The notes under the pieces: generated by a model
Told to the model about the DNA's origin: nothing
The model's input: only the letters and a program-made list of their open reading frames with translations
Databases searched by the model: none
Position numbers and translations under genes: made by a program
Shown: positions 15,974-24,028 of the stretch, piece after piece
Layout: each line of letters begins with the position of its first letter
Position numbering within the stretch: position 1 is the stretch's first letter
Assembly (NCBI RefSeq): GCF_004000865.1
Contig: NZ_BIMB01000001.1
Coordinates: 186,001-250,000 of the forward strand
Reading direction: 5' to 3'
DNA from: Paenibacillus elgii NBRC 100335
GTDB lineage: Bacteria; Bacillota; Bacilli; Paenibacillales; NBRC-103111
Length of the DNA: 64,000 nt

Positions 15974-16453
15974 CTAGTTGAGCGATCCCTCATAAGCCCG
16001 CTTTAAAGCTTCGATGTCCATCTTATCCATTTGAAGCATGGCCTGCATCACCCTCGCCGATTTCTCGGCATCCTTGTCCTGCAGCAGCTCGCCCAAAATC
16101 TTGGGAATGATCTGCCACGAAAGCCCAAACTTGTCCGTGAGCCAGCCGCATCTTCCTGGCTCCCCTCCTTCGGAGAGCTTCTCCCACAGCTCGTCGATTT
16201 CCTCCTGCGTCTCGCAGTTCACGAAGAACGAGACGGCCGGGGAAAAGGTAAACTGCGGTCCGCCGTTTAAGGCCATAAACGATTGCCCGTTAAGCTGGAA
16301 CGTTCCCGACATGACCGCTCCCCTCGGACCAGGGCCGCCTTCACCGTAGCGTGTGACGCTCTCAATCTTCGAATCTGCAAAGATGGAGGTGTAAAAATTC
16401 ATCGCTTCTTCCGCTTTGCCGTCAAACCACAGGAAAGGGGTAATTTTTTGCAT
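15974..16453 (-). CDS. PhnB-like VOC-superfamily protein
   Basis: A 159-aa protein beginning [21 protein letters not shown], the signature of the PhnB/3-demethylubiquinone methyltransferase-like branch of the glyoxalase/VOC superfamily. [14 protein letters not shown] and a C-terminal [12 protein letters not shown] segment are also typical. Biochemical function of these proteins is generally unknown. AAGGAG lies about 10 nt before the ATG at 16453; the longer frame upstream lacks a binding site. Confidence 0.88.
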   Translation of the reverse strand: MQKITPFLWFDGKAEEAMNFYTSIFADSKIESVTRYGEGGPGPRGAVMSGTFQLNGQSFMALNGGPQFTFSPAVSFFVNCETQEEIDELWEKLSEGGEPGRCGWLTDKFGLSWQIIPKILGELLQDKDAEKSARVMQAMLQMDKMDIEALKRAYEGSLN

Positions 16454-16585
16454 GCGTATCCGCTCCTTTTGCATTCGATGGAATGAATGTCCTCTCGCCT
16501 GACCTTGCAGCTCCATCTTAGCATATATAAAGGGATGCGGTTTCTTGCGGATTGCTGTTCCGCCTCGCGCATGGCTTTCGCCGAA

Positions 16586-17257
16586 CTATCCGTTCACGAC
16601 CCCTAAGACGAACCCATCATACCCCTTACTGCCTACGGTCTGAATCGCCGTAGCGGATAATCGGGCCTCTTGCTCCAGCAGGTTATAAAACTCCCTGACT
16701 CCATGGACACGTGGATCTGTGCTGGCTTCGTTCATAATTTCGCCGCCGCGGATGACATTGTCCCCAATAATGATCGTCCCGGGGCGGGAAAAGCGAAGCG
16801 CCCATTTCAAATATCCGGGGTTATTCGGCTTATCCGCGTCAATAAATATGAGATCAAATGGCGCGGCACCTTCCTTTTCCAGCTTAGCCAACTGCTCAAG
16901 CGCGTCCCCTACCCGGATCTCCACAACGCTCTCCACCTCAGCAAGGGATACATTCGCTTGCGCTACCTCCGCATGCCGCGGATCGAGCTCCAGGGTAACA
17001 AGACGTCCGTCTGCCGGCAGCGCCCTTGCCATCCAAATGGTGCTGTAGCCTCCCAACGTCCCGATTTCCAAAATTCGATTGGCGTTTTGCATCCGGGCAA
17101 CTAATTGCAGCAGCTTTCCTTGGGCTGCAGAGACGTCATGCGGCGGCAGACCCGCTTGCCGGTTTGCGGACAAAACCTGCTCCAACACGGTGTCCTGAGG
17201 AATGAGCTTCTCCGTGATATACTGATCGACCCGGCTCCACATGTCCAATTCATTCAT
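16586..17257 (-). CDS. SAM-dependent O-methyltransferase (COMT-like, family 3)
   Basis: The 223-aa protein has SAM-binding motif ILEIGTLGGYSTIWMARAL, acidic motif VTLELDPRHAE, the metal-binding FDLIFIDADKPNNPGYL and GDNVIRGGE. These match the cation-dependent O-methyltransferase family (catechol/caffeoyl-CoA type). The start is ATG 17257 (MNELDMWSRVDQY), with a G-rich segment upstream. It is divergent from a LysR gene that likely regulates it. Confidence 0.92.
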   Translation of the reverse strand: MNELDMWSRVDQYITEKLIPQDTVLEQVLSANRQAGLPPHDVSAAQGKLLQLVARMQNANRILEIGTLGGYSTIWMARALPADGRLVTLELDPRHAEVAQANVSLAEVESVVEIRVGDALEQLAKLEKEGAAPFDLIFIDADKPNNPGYLKWALRFSRPGTIIIGDNVIRGGEIMNEASTDPRVHGVREFYNLLEQEARLSATAIQTVGSKGYDGFVLGVVNG

Positions 17258-17305
17258 GATATCCCAGCCCCTCGGTTTGTATTTGACTTTCACCTTGATT
17301 TTAAT

Positions 17306-17318
17306 TGATTCAGAATCA
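17306..17318. promoter_or_regulatory. Candidate LysR box (T-N11-A)
   Basis: TGATTCAGAATCA is a 13-bp palindrome with the T-N11-A form typical of LysR sites, in the divergent region between the O-methyltransferase and LysR genes. Confidence 0.4.
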
Positions 17319-17381
17319 TAAATATAATATATTGTTTTTAGTATTTCATATATTTTGTATATAGAACTAAGGAGACTAGCC

Positions 17382-18284
17382 ATGAATCTTCATGCCCTGC
17401 GACTATTTCATACGATCGCTTCCACAGGCAATGTAACCCGTGCCTCCGAGCTGTTGAATATTAGCCAACCGGCCATTACGGCCCAGATCAAAAAATTTGA
17501 AAAGGAGCTCTCCATTCCTCTATTGAAGCCTAATGGAAGAGGAATTGCTCTGACGGATGCCGGAGAAAAAATAGCGTTGCTCGCAAAGAGACTGTTCGCG
17601 GTAGAACAGCAGATCGATCAATTTTGTCACGAATACCGCGACGGCACGAACGGACATATTCGATTGGCGGCGACCTATTTACCGGCCCAATTTCTGATCC
17701 CCGCCTGGATCGCGAAGTTCAAACAGCAGTACGAACAGGTAGAAATGACGATTACAACGACCAATTCAAGCGATGCGCTCAAGCAGCTTTTACAGATGGA
17801 AGTGGACCTTGCGGTTTATGGAGGGCTGGCAGAGGAATACCCGGATGCGATTCAAACGGAAGAGTTGTTTCGTGACGAGCTATGGTTTGTGGTAGCGCCG
17901 AATCACAAATATGCGAATCAGCAAGTTTCGCTGGGCGAAATGATGAAGGAGCCTTTCGTCATGCGCGAGGAGGGAAGCTCGACACGGGAAAGGCTGCTGG
18001 CTTTATGCCGAACCTACAGCGTATCCAAACCCCGAATCACGCTGCAATTCAACGGATTGCATGAAGCGATCATGGCCGTTATCGCCGGGTATGGCGCCAA
18101 CTTCGTTTCTTCGTTGGTCGTGCGGGAATATGTGCAGCGCGGCGAGCTATGCCGGGTTTACGTCGAGGGCGTCCGGCTGCAAAATACAATTGCCATCTGT
18201 ACCCGCAAAAACGAGCCTTTGTCCGCCGCTGCTGCAAATCTCGTACGGATTATTCGCCAATCCGGGGAGGATGCGGCACAATAG
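17382..18284 (+). CDS. LysR-family transcriptional regulator
   Basis: A 300-aa LysR protein with HTH (HTIASTGNVTRASELLNI, SQPAITAQIKKFEKEL) and substrate domain (GHIRLAATYLPAQFLIPAWI, GANFVSSLVVREYV). AAGGAG at 17369-17374 is 7 nt from the ATG. It is divergent from the O-methyltransferase. The last helix of the effector domain and C-terminus are intact. Confidence 0.92.
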   Translation: MNLHALRLFHTIASTGNVTRASELLNISQPAITAQIKKFEKELSIPLLKPNGRGIALTDAGEKIALLAKRLFAVEQQIDQFCHEYRDGTNGHIRLAATYLPAQFLIPAWIAKFKQQYEQVEMTITTTNSSDALKQLLQMEVDLAVYGGLAEEYPDAIQTEELFRDELWFVVAPNHKYANQQVSLGEMMKEPFVMREEGSSTRERLLALCRTYSVSKPRITLQFNGLHEAIMAVIAGYGANFVSSLVVREYVQRGELCRVYVEGVRLQNTIAICTRKNEPLSAAAANLVRIIRQSGEDAAQ

Positions 18285-18313
18285 ACAACTCTCCCCCGGC
18301 CATGAAATCGAGC

Positions 18314-18850
18314 TCAGCTTGAGCGAGCCGCCGCCTCAAAGTAAGTCTTGCCGGATTCGCGATCATCCTTGAGCATGGGGTGAATTTTCTCCCAAAACGT
18401 GTTCAAAGCCGAATCTGTTTTTTCCAAACGTAACAAGACGTCTCCCGGACTGTAGGGCTCCCATAAGTTATCGGGCAAATACTTGTTAAAAATGATTTTT
18501 ATCGCTTTGCCGTCTCCCTCCACTTGGGCCTGAAGTCTTTCCATCGTTTGAAAGCCATCAATATCTATTGTCGCGTAGTAGCTTTTATCCTCTTTATATA
18601 TCGAAATTCGGTAAAACCTATTTTGATCCGGAGGGGCGTATTCCGAAAATTCATACTCCCCGACCCACGATTCCAATGGTGAAGAAGCTATGGTCGTTTT
18701 TACTTCTTCCGGCTTATTTCCCGAAGGCGCATGCTGAACGTTATCTTTTAAAGCGGAAGTTGGAGTATTCGTACCGCATCCGATCATCGAAGCCATGACG
18801 AGGGCAAGGATTGCGCCGCCTATCGATCTCGCGATCACTTTATTTTTCAT
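18314..18850 (-). CDS. Secreted lipoprotein of unknown function
   Basis: A 178-aa protein with a lipoprotein signal peptide: positive start MKNKVIARS, hydrophobic stretch and lipobox MIGC (Cys near residue 25). The mature part has a beta-rich look (WVGEYEFSEYAPP, FYRISIYKEDKSYYATIDID), similar to DUF5991-type lipoproteins, though I am unsure of the family. AAGGAG is 9 nt upstream of ATG 18850. The ISL3 insertion sequence lies directly upstream, so any original promoter may have been displaced. Confidence 0.78.
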   Translation of the reverse strand: MKNKVIARSIGGAILALVMASMIGCGTNTPTSALKDNVQHAPSGNKPEEVKTTIASSPLESWVGEYEFSEYAPPDQNRFYRISIYKEDKSYYATIDIDGFQTMERLQAQVEGDGKAIKIIFNKYLPDNLWEPYSPGDVLLRLEKTDSALNTFWEKIHPMLKDDRESGKTYFEAAARSS

Positions 18851-18898
18851 CTATGGATTCTCCTTGTCGTTCACTTACATCGATTCTTCCAATCATAG

Positions 18899-18929
18899 TG
18901 GAGAAGGGTTTATAATTCGCCCTTCTCCA
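18899..18929 (-). terminator. Hairpin at the end of the ISL3 transposase gene
   Basis: TGGAGAAGGG and CCCTTCTCCA are perfectly complementary around an 11-nt loop containing the transposase stop codon. It may terminate transposase mRNA or block outside read-through. There is no long T-run. Confidence 0.5.
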
Positions 18930-20145
18930 ATTTCTCTATCATGGTTGAAATGTCGATTCCAAGAAGTTCTCCACGCTCCTTTGTAAGTCCTTCTGTAAAG
19001 AGAACTTTGGCTCGTAGGGCTTCAAATGAGTAGCCCCTGCCCAAACGGTTAATAACATGGACAAGGCTGTTCAGAGACTCCGTATAGGGGTTTGTGATGC
19101 GATGGTCGAAGTAGGCGAATATCTCTTCTTCCCAGTTTGCCATAGCCTTTGTAAGAGGCTGAAAAGCGGGTTGAAGTTCCTTGGGTATTTTAGATTTCCA
19201 AACGTGGTATTTGAGGAATGCCTTTTGTCTTGTATCGCTTTCCCAAATATCGAAAAAGGACTCCTTGAATCTATACGCAATACCGAGAGAGGGGTAATTC
19301 TCAGTCCACAGGTCAAGCGTTATCTTTTCCGTCTCCGTGAGCTCTTTTTGGCGTTTCGGAAGGATAAAACGGTCGTGCATAAGCCCCCGACGTTCCTTCG
19401 GTTTTAAGCCCTCTCGAAGCTGTTTGCGGATGGTTTCTAACGCTTGATTCGCCATAGGGACAACGTGACACTTATCAATAATGATAGTCGCCTTGGGCAA
19501 TACAGCCTTCACAGCGTCCTTGTACGGTTGCCACATATTCATAGCTACGTATTGTACTCGTCCTCTATTTGGAAGGCGTGAGAGGTTGCCTACAACCGTT
19601 TCCTTGCTCCGATTGGGCAGAACGTCTAACAAAGTACGTTCCTCGATGTTGGTCAAAATGCATCTTGGTTTCATCATGTGAATTTCGTCTATACCAAGCC
19701 AATTAGGGGTTTCAAACCGTAACGTTTCTTTCAGACGGTTCCTATATTCCCGAAAAATATTGCGTATCGTCTTTTCGTTAAGCCCTACGTCTTCTGAAAT
19801 ACTGACGAATGTTCGTTTAAGACTCTCCTGCTCAATGTAAGTCAACAATCGCTTGGTGCAGCTCCGTCTTTCGTCAATGGTGTGGTCTAAACGTTCCCAG
19901 AAAGTTTGAGAACATTCACGACAACGATACCTCTGACGCTTTATAAGAAGCCCTACACACTTTCCGTGGATAGGCAAGTCCATACAAACCTGTTCCCTGT
20001 TATCGTGCTTATAGAGGTTCGCATTGCATCCACAGTGAGGGCAAGCTAAAGGTGGAGAGTTCGTCACCACTTGTATTAGAAAATCAAATTCATTCTCACG
20101 AATACTTAGTAAGTTGAATTTTGGAAGATTTAGAATATCATCCAT
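18910..20145 (-). CDS. ISL3-family transposase
   Basis: The protein has about 411 aa. An N-terminal zinc-ribbon shows CPHCGCNANLYKHDN and later CRECSQTF. The HTH domain follows (SEDVGLNEKTIRNIF), then the DDE nuclease core with WLGIDEIHMMKPR, TIIIDKCHVVPMAN and NPYTESLNSLVHVINR as the three acidic positions. The length is full for the family and the frame is intact, so the element may still be active. I use MDDILNLPKF (20145) as start; an ATG at 20163 follows the preceding stop codon directly and is also possible. Confidence 0.93.
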   Translation of the reverse strand: MDDILNLPKFNLLSIRENEFDFLIQVVTNSPPLACPHCGCNANLYKHDNREQVCMDLPIHGKCVGLLIKRQRYRCRECSQTFWERLDHTIDERRSCTKRLLTYIEQESLKRTFVSISEDVGLNEKTIRNIFREYRNRLKETLRFETPNWLGIDEIHMMKPRCILTNIEERTLLDVLPNRSKETVVGNLSRLPNRGRVQYVAMNMWQPYKDAVKAVLPKATIIIDKCHVVPMANQALETIRKQLREGLKPKERRGLMHDRFILPKRQKELTETEKITLDLWTENYPSLGIAYRFKESFFDIWESDTRQKAFLKYHVWKSKIPKELQPAFQPLTKAMANWEEEIFAYFDHRITNPYTESLNSLVHVINRLGRGYSFEALRAKVLFTEGLTKERGELLGIDISTMIEKLEKGEL

Positions 20146-20163
20146 TTGAATTCTTCTATGCAT

Positions 20164-21345
20164 TTACGATGCAAGTTCCTTTTTTATTTTCGAGTGAGTA
20201 GTCAAAATACCACTGAATATAAAAGATAACAATGAACCGGCAAAGCAAATAGCCGCAAATATGCCTACGGCGGAAAAACCGTTAAAAGTCGCATAAATCA
20301 AGCCTGCGATCCAAGAGCCGAGTGTTGTCGCAGCGTACATGATCGAATTGGCCAAGCTTGAGATCGTGCCGCGGATTGTCGGATTTAACGAATTCAGCAG
20401 TCCCAAAATCAGCGGAAATGCGATTCCCATATTAACAAAAATTAAAAAGTATACACCTTCGAAAGCAGAAACCGATGGCAGGTGAGGCAAAGCAATAAAA
20501 CATGCAATCGAAACAAGAAAGCCCACAACCATCGTATTGAAACGGCTCAACCTTTTGATCACATAAGCACCGCTAATGCTCCCGACCATATTTCCAAGAC
20601 CAAGAAAAAACATCACGTACCCTACTTGATCAATCGAAAGGTGAAAGCGGTCCGTCATCCATTTTCCAATGAAAGAAAAGGCAGCAAAGAATCCGCATTG
20701 AAATAAGAAATGAGCCAGGAACGATCTTCTCGCTATTCGGCTTGTCAATAGTGGGACGTATCTTTTAAATATTGGAATCTTGGATCTTTGGTCTTGCTTC
20801 GGTTTCATTTCGGGCAAAACATAAAAAATAAATATCGCCACCAACAACGAACATACTCCGATTGTAAAAAAAGGATAAGACCAATGGGTTGTAGCAAGCA
20901 GGCTTCCAATAGGTATGCCGAACGCCTGGGAAGCAGCCAAACCTGCCATTACAATTCCTGATACTTTGGCGATCTTTGGCGCAGGAAACAGAGCAGGAAT
21001 CGAGGCCCAGACTTGAGGCGCTGTAAATGCTGCGCTGACTCCGGCTAAAAAACGGAATAAAAACATCGACCAAAAGCCTGTGGCAAAGCCGCATAATATG
21101 GTTGAAACCGAGAAGCAAACCATGCCGGAAAGCATCACTTTTTTTCGATCCCATCCATCGGAAAGCGGTCCGGCAATCAGTGCAAATACGGCATAACCTA
21201 AAGCATAGGCCCCCACCATCCAACCGGAATACTCAGTTGAGATATGAAACAAACTCTGAAGAGTGGGGATGAGCGGAGAAATCAAAAATGTATCGGTTCC
21301 GATCACAAACATGATGAGGAAAAATAATGCTGTTAATTTTTTCAT
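20164..21345 (-). CDS. MFS transporter (DHA1, drug/arabinose efflux-like)
   Basis: The 393-aa protein has twelve predicted helices with the motif A variant LSDGWDRKKVMLSG between helices 2 and 3 and motif C-like QAFGIPIGSLLATTHWSYPF. Start MKKLTALFFLIMF at 21345; a preceding ATG directly touches the ribosome binding site AGGAG. It lies downstream of and in line with an ArsR gene, with a strong palindrome between them. Its C-terminus abuts the ISL3 element. Confidence 0.88.
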   Translation of the reverse strand: MKKLTALFFLIMFVIGTDTFLISPLIPTLQSLFHISTEYSGWMVGAYALGYAVFALIAGPLSDGWDRKKVMLSGMVCFSVSTILCGFATGFWSMFLFRFLAGVSAAFTAPQVWASIPALFPAPKIAKVSGIVMAGLAASQAFGIPIGSLLATTHWSYPFFTIGVCSLLVAIFIFYVLPEMKPKQDQRSKIPIFKRYVPLLTSRIARRSFLAHFLFQCGFFAAFSFIGKWMTDRFHLSIDQVGYVMFFLGLGNMVGSISGAYVIKRLSRFNTMVVGFLVSIACFIALPHLPSVSAFEGVYFLIFVNMGIAFPLILGLLNSLNPTIRGTISSLANSIMYAATTLGSWIAGLIYATFNGFSAVGIFAAICFAGSLLSFIFSGILTTHSKIKKELAS

Positions 21346-21368
21346 GCTAATTACCATCTCCTATCGTA

Positions 21369-21402
21369 ATTAGTTTTGTAGTTAAATAACTATTGAACTA
21401 AT
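21369..21402. promoter_or_regulatory. Bipartite palindrome before the MFS gene (ArsR operator candidate)
   Basis: The centre TAGTTAAATAACTA (21379-21392) is a perfect palindrome, flanked symmetrically by ATTAGTT and AACTAAT. A related half (TAGTACAATGG on the minus strand, about 21721-21731) precedes the ArsR start. The gap position suggests an internal promoter controlled by ArsR. Confidence 0.6.
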
Positions 21403-21424
21403 GAACAAAAAAATAGATTTCTTT

Positions 21425-21715
21425 CTACAACGTATCCAGAAATCCGGGCAAGTAAGTTTGAAAAGTCTCTATATCGATACTCATATACTTCGTTTGAGCT
21501 TCTTTTCGTACCTTGATCAATTTCGCTTCCCTTAATGTACGCAAATGATACGAAGTATTCGATTTCGAAGTATCGCGAATGTCCATTACTTCTCCGCAAT
21601 TCATCTCCTTCTTGTTGGTGTACAGCGTTCGAATGATATCCAGTCTTGTTTCATCAGCTAATGCCTTAAATATTTTGACCCTTTGCTCATCATTAAACAT
21701 TATTTGAGTAGTCAT
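21425..21715 (-). CDS. ArsR-family transcriptional regulator
   Basis: A 96-aa winged helix: VKIFKALADETRLDIIRTLY, HTH DTSKSNTSYHLRTLREAKLI and wing VRKEAQTKYMSID. It has a single cysteine (NCGEVMD), so metal binding by a classical pair is unlikely. The same-strand MFS gene follows after about 80 bp containing a palindrome, so it probably regulates that transporter and itself. Confidence 0.88.
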   Translation of the reverse strand: MTTQIMFNDEQRVKIFKALADETRLDIIRTLYTNKKEMNCGEVMDIRDTSKSNTSYHLRTLREAKLIKVRKEAQTKYMSIDIETFQTYLPGFLDTL

Positions 21716-21857
21716 AAAACCATTGTACTACGATATCGCTACAAATCAAGGCTTTAGCAAAATACCACCATATTCTCCGATTTATAAGGGAGATGTTTTT
21801 AGTTTGTCTCCGCCAAAAACGTCGCCCCGAAAGGACAAAAAAGCTGTTCATAGAAAG

Positions 21858-23234
21858 TTAATCCGCTCTCTTGGCAATACGGAAAGATATGAGAAAGCTC
21901 AGGACGATGAAGAGCAGCTGAGTCAATAAGGCCAGCATGATCCCCATAAAGATGCCTTGGCCAAAATGCTCGATTATAGCGATTAAAGCGCCGCCGATTC
22001 CGATGCTCACTCCCGGGCAAAAAGCGTCGACGAATTGAAGATACGCGGAAATCTCGCCTTCCTCGCCCGAGCGGGCATGCTGCAGCGCAACGGCTCCTGT
22101 CGTCGGATTGGCCAACCCAATGCCAAAGCCGGTAAAAATTTGCGAGATGACCGCAAAGCCAATTCCCCCGCTCTCCAGCCCTACCGCCGTAATGACAAGC
22201 GATACGCCGACGATCATCAAGCCGATACCGGCTGTAACCCGTTTTTTTCTGCCGCGGCCGTTATCCTTTTCGTCCAGTTTGGATTGCAGCCAAGCTGCGG
22301 TGGACCAGCTTAATGCACCTGCGGCGACGATCAGCCCGGCAAGGTCTGCGGGCAAGCCTTTGACCTCCGTCAGAGCCAAGACGACATAGCTCTCGGTAGC
22401 AACATAGCACGCAACATACAGCCCTCTGGAAACAATGGTGGCTGGCAGCCCTTTTTTGACGGTGAACGTTCCCGCAGGGAGCAACTTCTGCAGAGGCCGG
22501 ACCATGACGATCAACCCGATAAGCGCAAGCACAATGCCCTTCCAATCGGAAACAAAGCCCAACCCGCTCAACAGCAGCCCCGTGCCTACCGTCAGCAATA
22601 CAGCGTATCCTTCCTTGCGGCCGCTTTTCTGAACCGGAGTGTTAGCTGTCTGAAGCTTGCGAAAGGAAGGAAGCGTCAGCAATACGGCTAATGCAATCAA
22701 GGGCAATACAAGCCAAAATACGAATCTCCACGAGACATATTCGGCCAGCAGCCCGGCAATATACGGACCGATCAACGCAGGCAAAATATAGGCGCTGGAA
22801 AATGCGGCCAAAATTTTCGTCCGGAGCGCATCGGGATAGCTTAAAGTAATGCTGTAGTACACGCATGTGACGATAGCGCCTGCGCCGAAACCTTGAAACG
22901 CTCTCCCCGCGATTAACATCGGCATATTCACGGAGATGGCGGCAACCAAAATACCGGCTACAAAAATAACGATAGACAAAGAAAAAGAGCGATACACGCC
23001 GATTTTGCCGATTTGCTGCCCGATGACCATCGTGCCCAATATTTGCGTCAACAGAAATGCGCTGAAGATCCAGCCGTAGAACGAAATGCCATTCAAATGC
23101 TGCGCCAAATCCGGCGCGATGGTCGTAATCGCCAAACCCTCGAACGCTACGGTAGTCACAGCCAAAATGATACCGATCGTCAGCGCCCGATAACGCGAGT
23201 CAAAAATAGTTGCCTTACTCTCACCTGTTTCCAT
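21858..23234 (-). CDS. MFS multidrug transporter (14-helix type)
   Basis: The 458-aa protein has about fourteen hydrophobic helices. GQQIGKIGVYRSF forms motif A and GRAFQGFGAGAIVTCVYYSI a motif B-like segment typical of drug:proton antiporters. The start is ATG 23234 with a purine-rich GGGGATGAGAG upstream. The MarR gene lies upstream on the same strand, and two TTGCT-AGCAA palindromes occupy the gap, so it forms a MarR-controlled efflux cassette. The drug is unknown. Confidence 0.9.
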   Translation of the reverse strand: METGESKATIFDSRYRALTIGIILAVTTVAFEGLAITTIAPDLAQHLNGISFYGWIFSAFLLTQILGTMVIGQQIGKIGVYRSFSLSIVIFVAGILVAAISVNMPMLIAGRAFQGFGAGAIVTCVYYSITLSYPDALRTKILAAFSSAYILPALIGPYIAGLLAEYVSWRFVFWLVLPLIALAVLLTLPSFRKLQTANTPVQKSGRKEGYAVLLTVGTGLLLSGLGFVSDWKGIVLALIGLIVMVRPLQKLLPAGTFTVKKGLPATIVSRGLYVACYVATESYVVLALTEVKGLPADLAGLIVAAGALSWSTAAWLQSKLDEKDNGRGRKKRVTAGIGLMIVGVSLVITAVGLESGGIGFAVISQIFTGFGIGLANPTTGAVALQHARSGEEGEISAYLQFVDAFCPGVSIGIGGALIAIIEHFGQGIFMGIMLALLTQLLFIVLSFLISFRIAKRAD

Positions 23235-23253
23235 TCTCTCATCCCCAATCTAC

Positions 23254-23280
23254 TTGCTATAACATTAGTTGCTTTAGCAA
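23254..23280. promoter_or_regulatory. MarR-type operator cluster upstream of the MFS gene (site 1)
   Basis: TTGCTTTAGCAA (23269-23280) is an inverted repeat, preceded by a half site TTGCTATAA (23254-23262). It lies 20-50 bp upstream of the MFS start. Confidence 0.6.
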
Positions 23281-23346
23281 GTATAAGATATAAAAAAATT
23301 GTATCTGTTAACACCTAAGCTGCATAAAAGAAATCAAATAATAGTC

Positions 23347-23375
23347 TTATCTATAGTTGCTATAGCAATTATATG
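23347..23375. promoter_or_regulatory. MarR-type operator upstream of the MFS gene (site 2)
   Basis: TTGCTATAGCAA (23357-23368) is a perfect 12-bp palindrome inside a larger symmetric region (TATAG...CAATTATAT). It is the best match of the set. Confidence 0.7.
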
Positions 23376-23411
23376 ATTAAAAAAACGCAAAATAGGAAAA
23401 CGGGCAAATCT

Positions 23412-23837
23412 CTACAAATCCTTCACGTTATTGTACATAACGGCAAGTATTCTTCTAAAGGTCTCGACTTCTTCCTCGGACAAACCTTCCACCGTTTTCT
23501 TGTAAGCCTCGATCGACGGAGCGAGGATGTCCCCTTTGATTTCTCTGCCTTTCGGCGTTAAATATACCCGCAGCGATCTGCGGTCCGTCTCGTGGGTTAC
23601 ACGATGAACGAAGCCCTTCTTTTCCAGCTTGAACAGCATCCGGGCAATGTTCGTCTGATCTTTATACAGCCTTTCCGCAAGCTCTTTTTGGGTGATCCCC
23701 TCCTTCTCCCAGAGAATGACCAATATCTCCCATTGATCCACGGTAATATCGAAAGGGTTAACGACCTTTTGATAATAATTGTTAAGCTTCAAATCCGCGC
23801 GATGTACGATAACGCCGATATATTTTTCTAGTTCCAA
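23412..23837 (-). CDS. MarR-family transcriptional regulator
   Basis: A 141-aa MarR protein: VDQWEILVILWEKEGITQKE, recognition helix DQTNIARMLFKLEKKGFVHR, wing THETDRRSLRVYLTPKGRE. It lies upstream of and in line with an MFS drug exporter. Related palindromes occur both in front of this gene and between it and the exporter, which is the standard arrangement of a drug-responsive repressor controlling itself and a pump. Confidence 0.92.
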   Translation of the reverse strand: MELEKYIGVIVHRADLKLNNYYQKVVNPFDITVDQWEILVILWEKEGITQKELAERLYKDQTNIARMLFKLEKKGFVHRVTHETDRRSLRVYLTPKGREIKGDILAPSIEAYKKTVEGLSEEEVETFRRILAVMYNNVKDL

Positions 23838-23863
23838 TGACAGCCTCCATCATAGTCGACATG

Positions 23864-23887
23864 ATTATAGTTGCTATGACCATTATA
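23864..23887. promoter_or_regulatory. MarR-type operator upstream of marR (site 3)
   Basis: ATTATAGTTGCTATGACC followed by ATTATA shares ATAGTTGCTAT with the palindrome at 23357. It lies about 30 bp upstream of the MarR start. Confidence 0.55.
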
Positions 23888-23983
23888 TTTTCCAACCCCA
23901 GCGATGTCAATCGGGAAAATGGTTACTTTTTCCTCCGACGCTTCCGGCGAGCCTCTCTACCCGCGATATACCTAAAAGCAAGA

Positions 23984-24016
23984 AAGGCAGCTCAGGGATT
24001 GCCCCTGAAACTGCCT
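23984..24016 (-). terminator. Terminator of the FusB-like/MFS operon
   Basis: AGGCAG and CTGCCT outer arms with inner CAGGG/CCCTG form a hairpin just after the minus-strand MFS stop; a T-rich stretch follows on that strand. Confidence 0.6.
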
Positions 24017-24028
24017 ATTTCTATCTGC

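Larger units (their letters stand above)
18890..20163 (-). mobile_element. ISL3-family insertion sequence (limits approximate)
   Basis: A complete ISL3 transposase gene lies between a lipoprotein gene and an MFS gene, with no passenger gene. Terminal repeats are not clear by eye. ACTTACATCG (18873-18882) and the inverted ACTTGCATCG (20176-20167) are similar, but no matching target duplication flanks them. The left limit is therefore a guess, and the right limit lies near the stop codon of the MFS gene at 20164. Confidence 0.7.

Noticed and set aside
18873-20176. ACTTACATCG / ACTTGCATCG as definite ISL3 terminal repeats
   Set aside because: Only 9 of 10 bases match, the similarity stops at once, no target duplication flanks them, and the right copy lies inside the MFS coding sequence.
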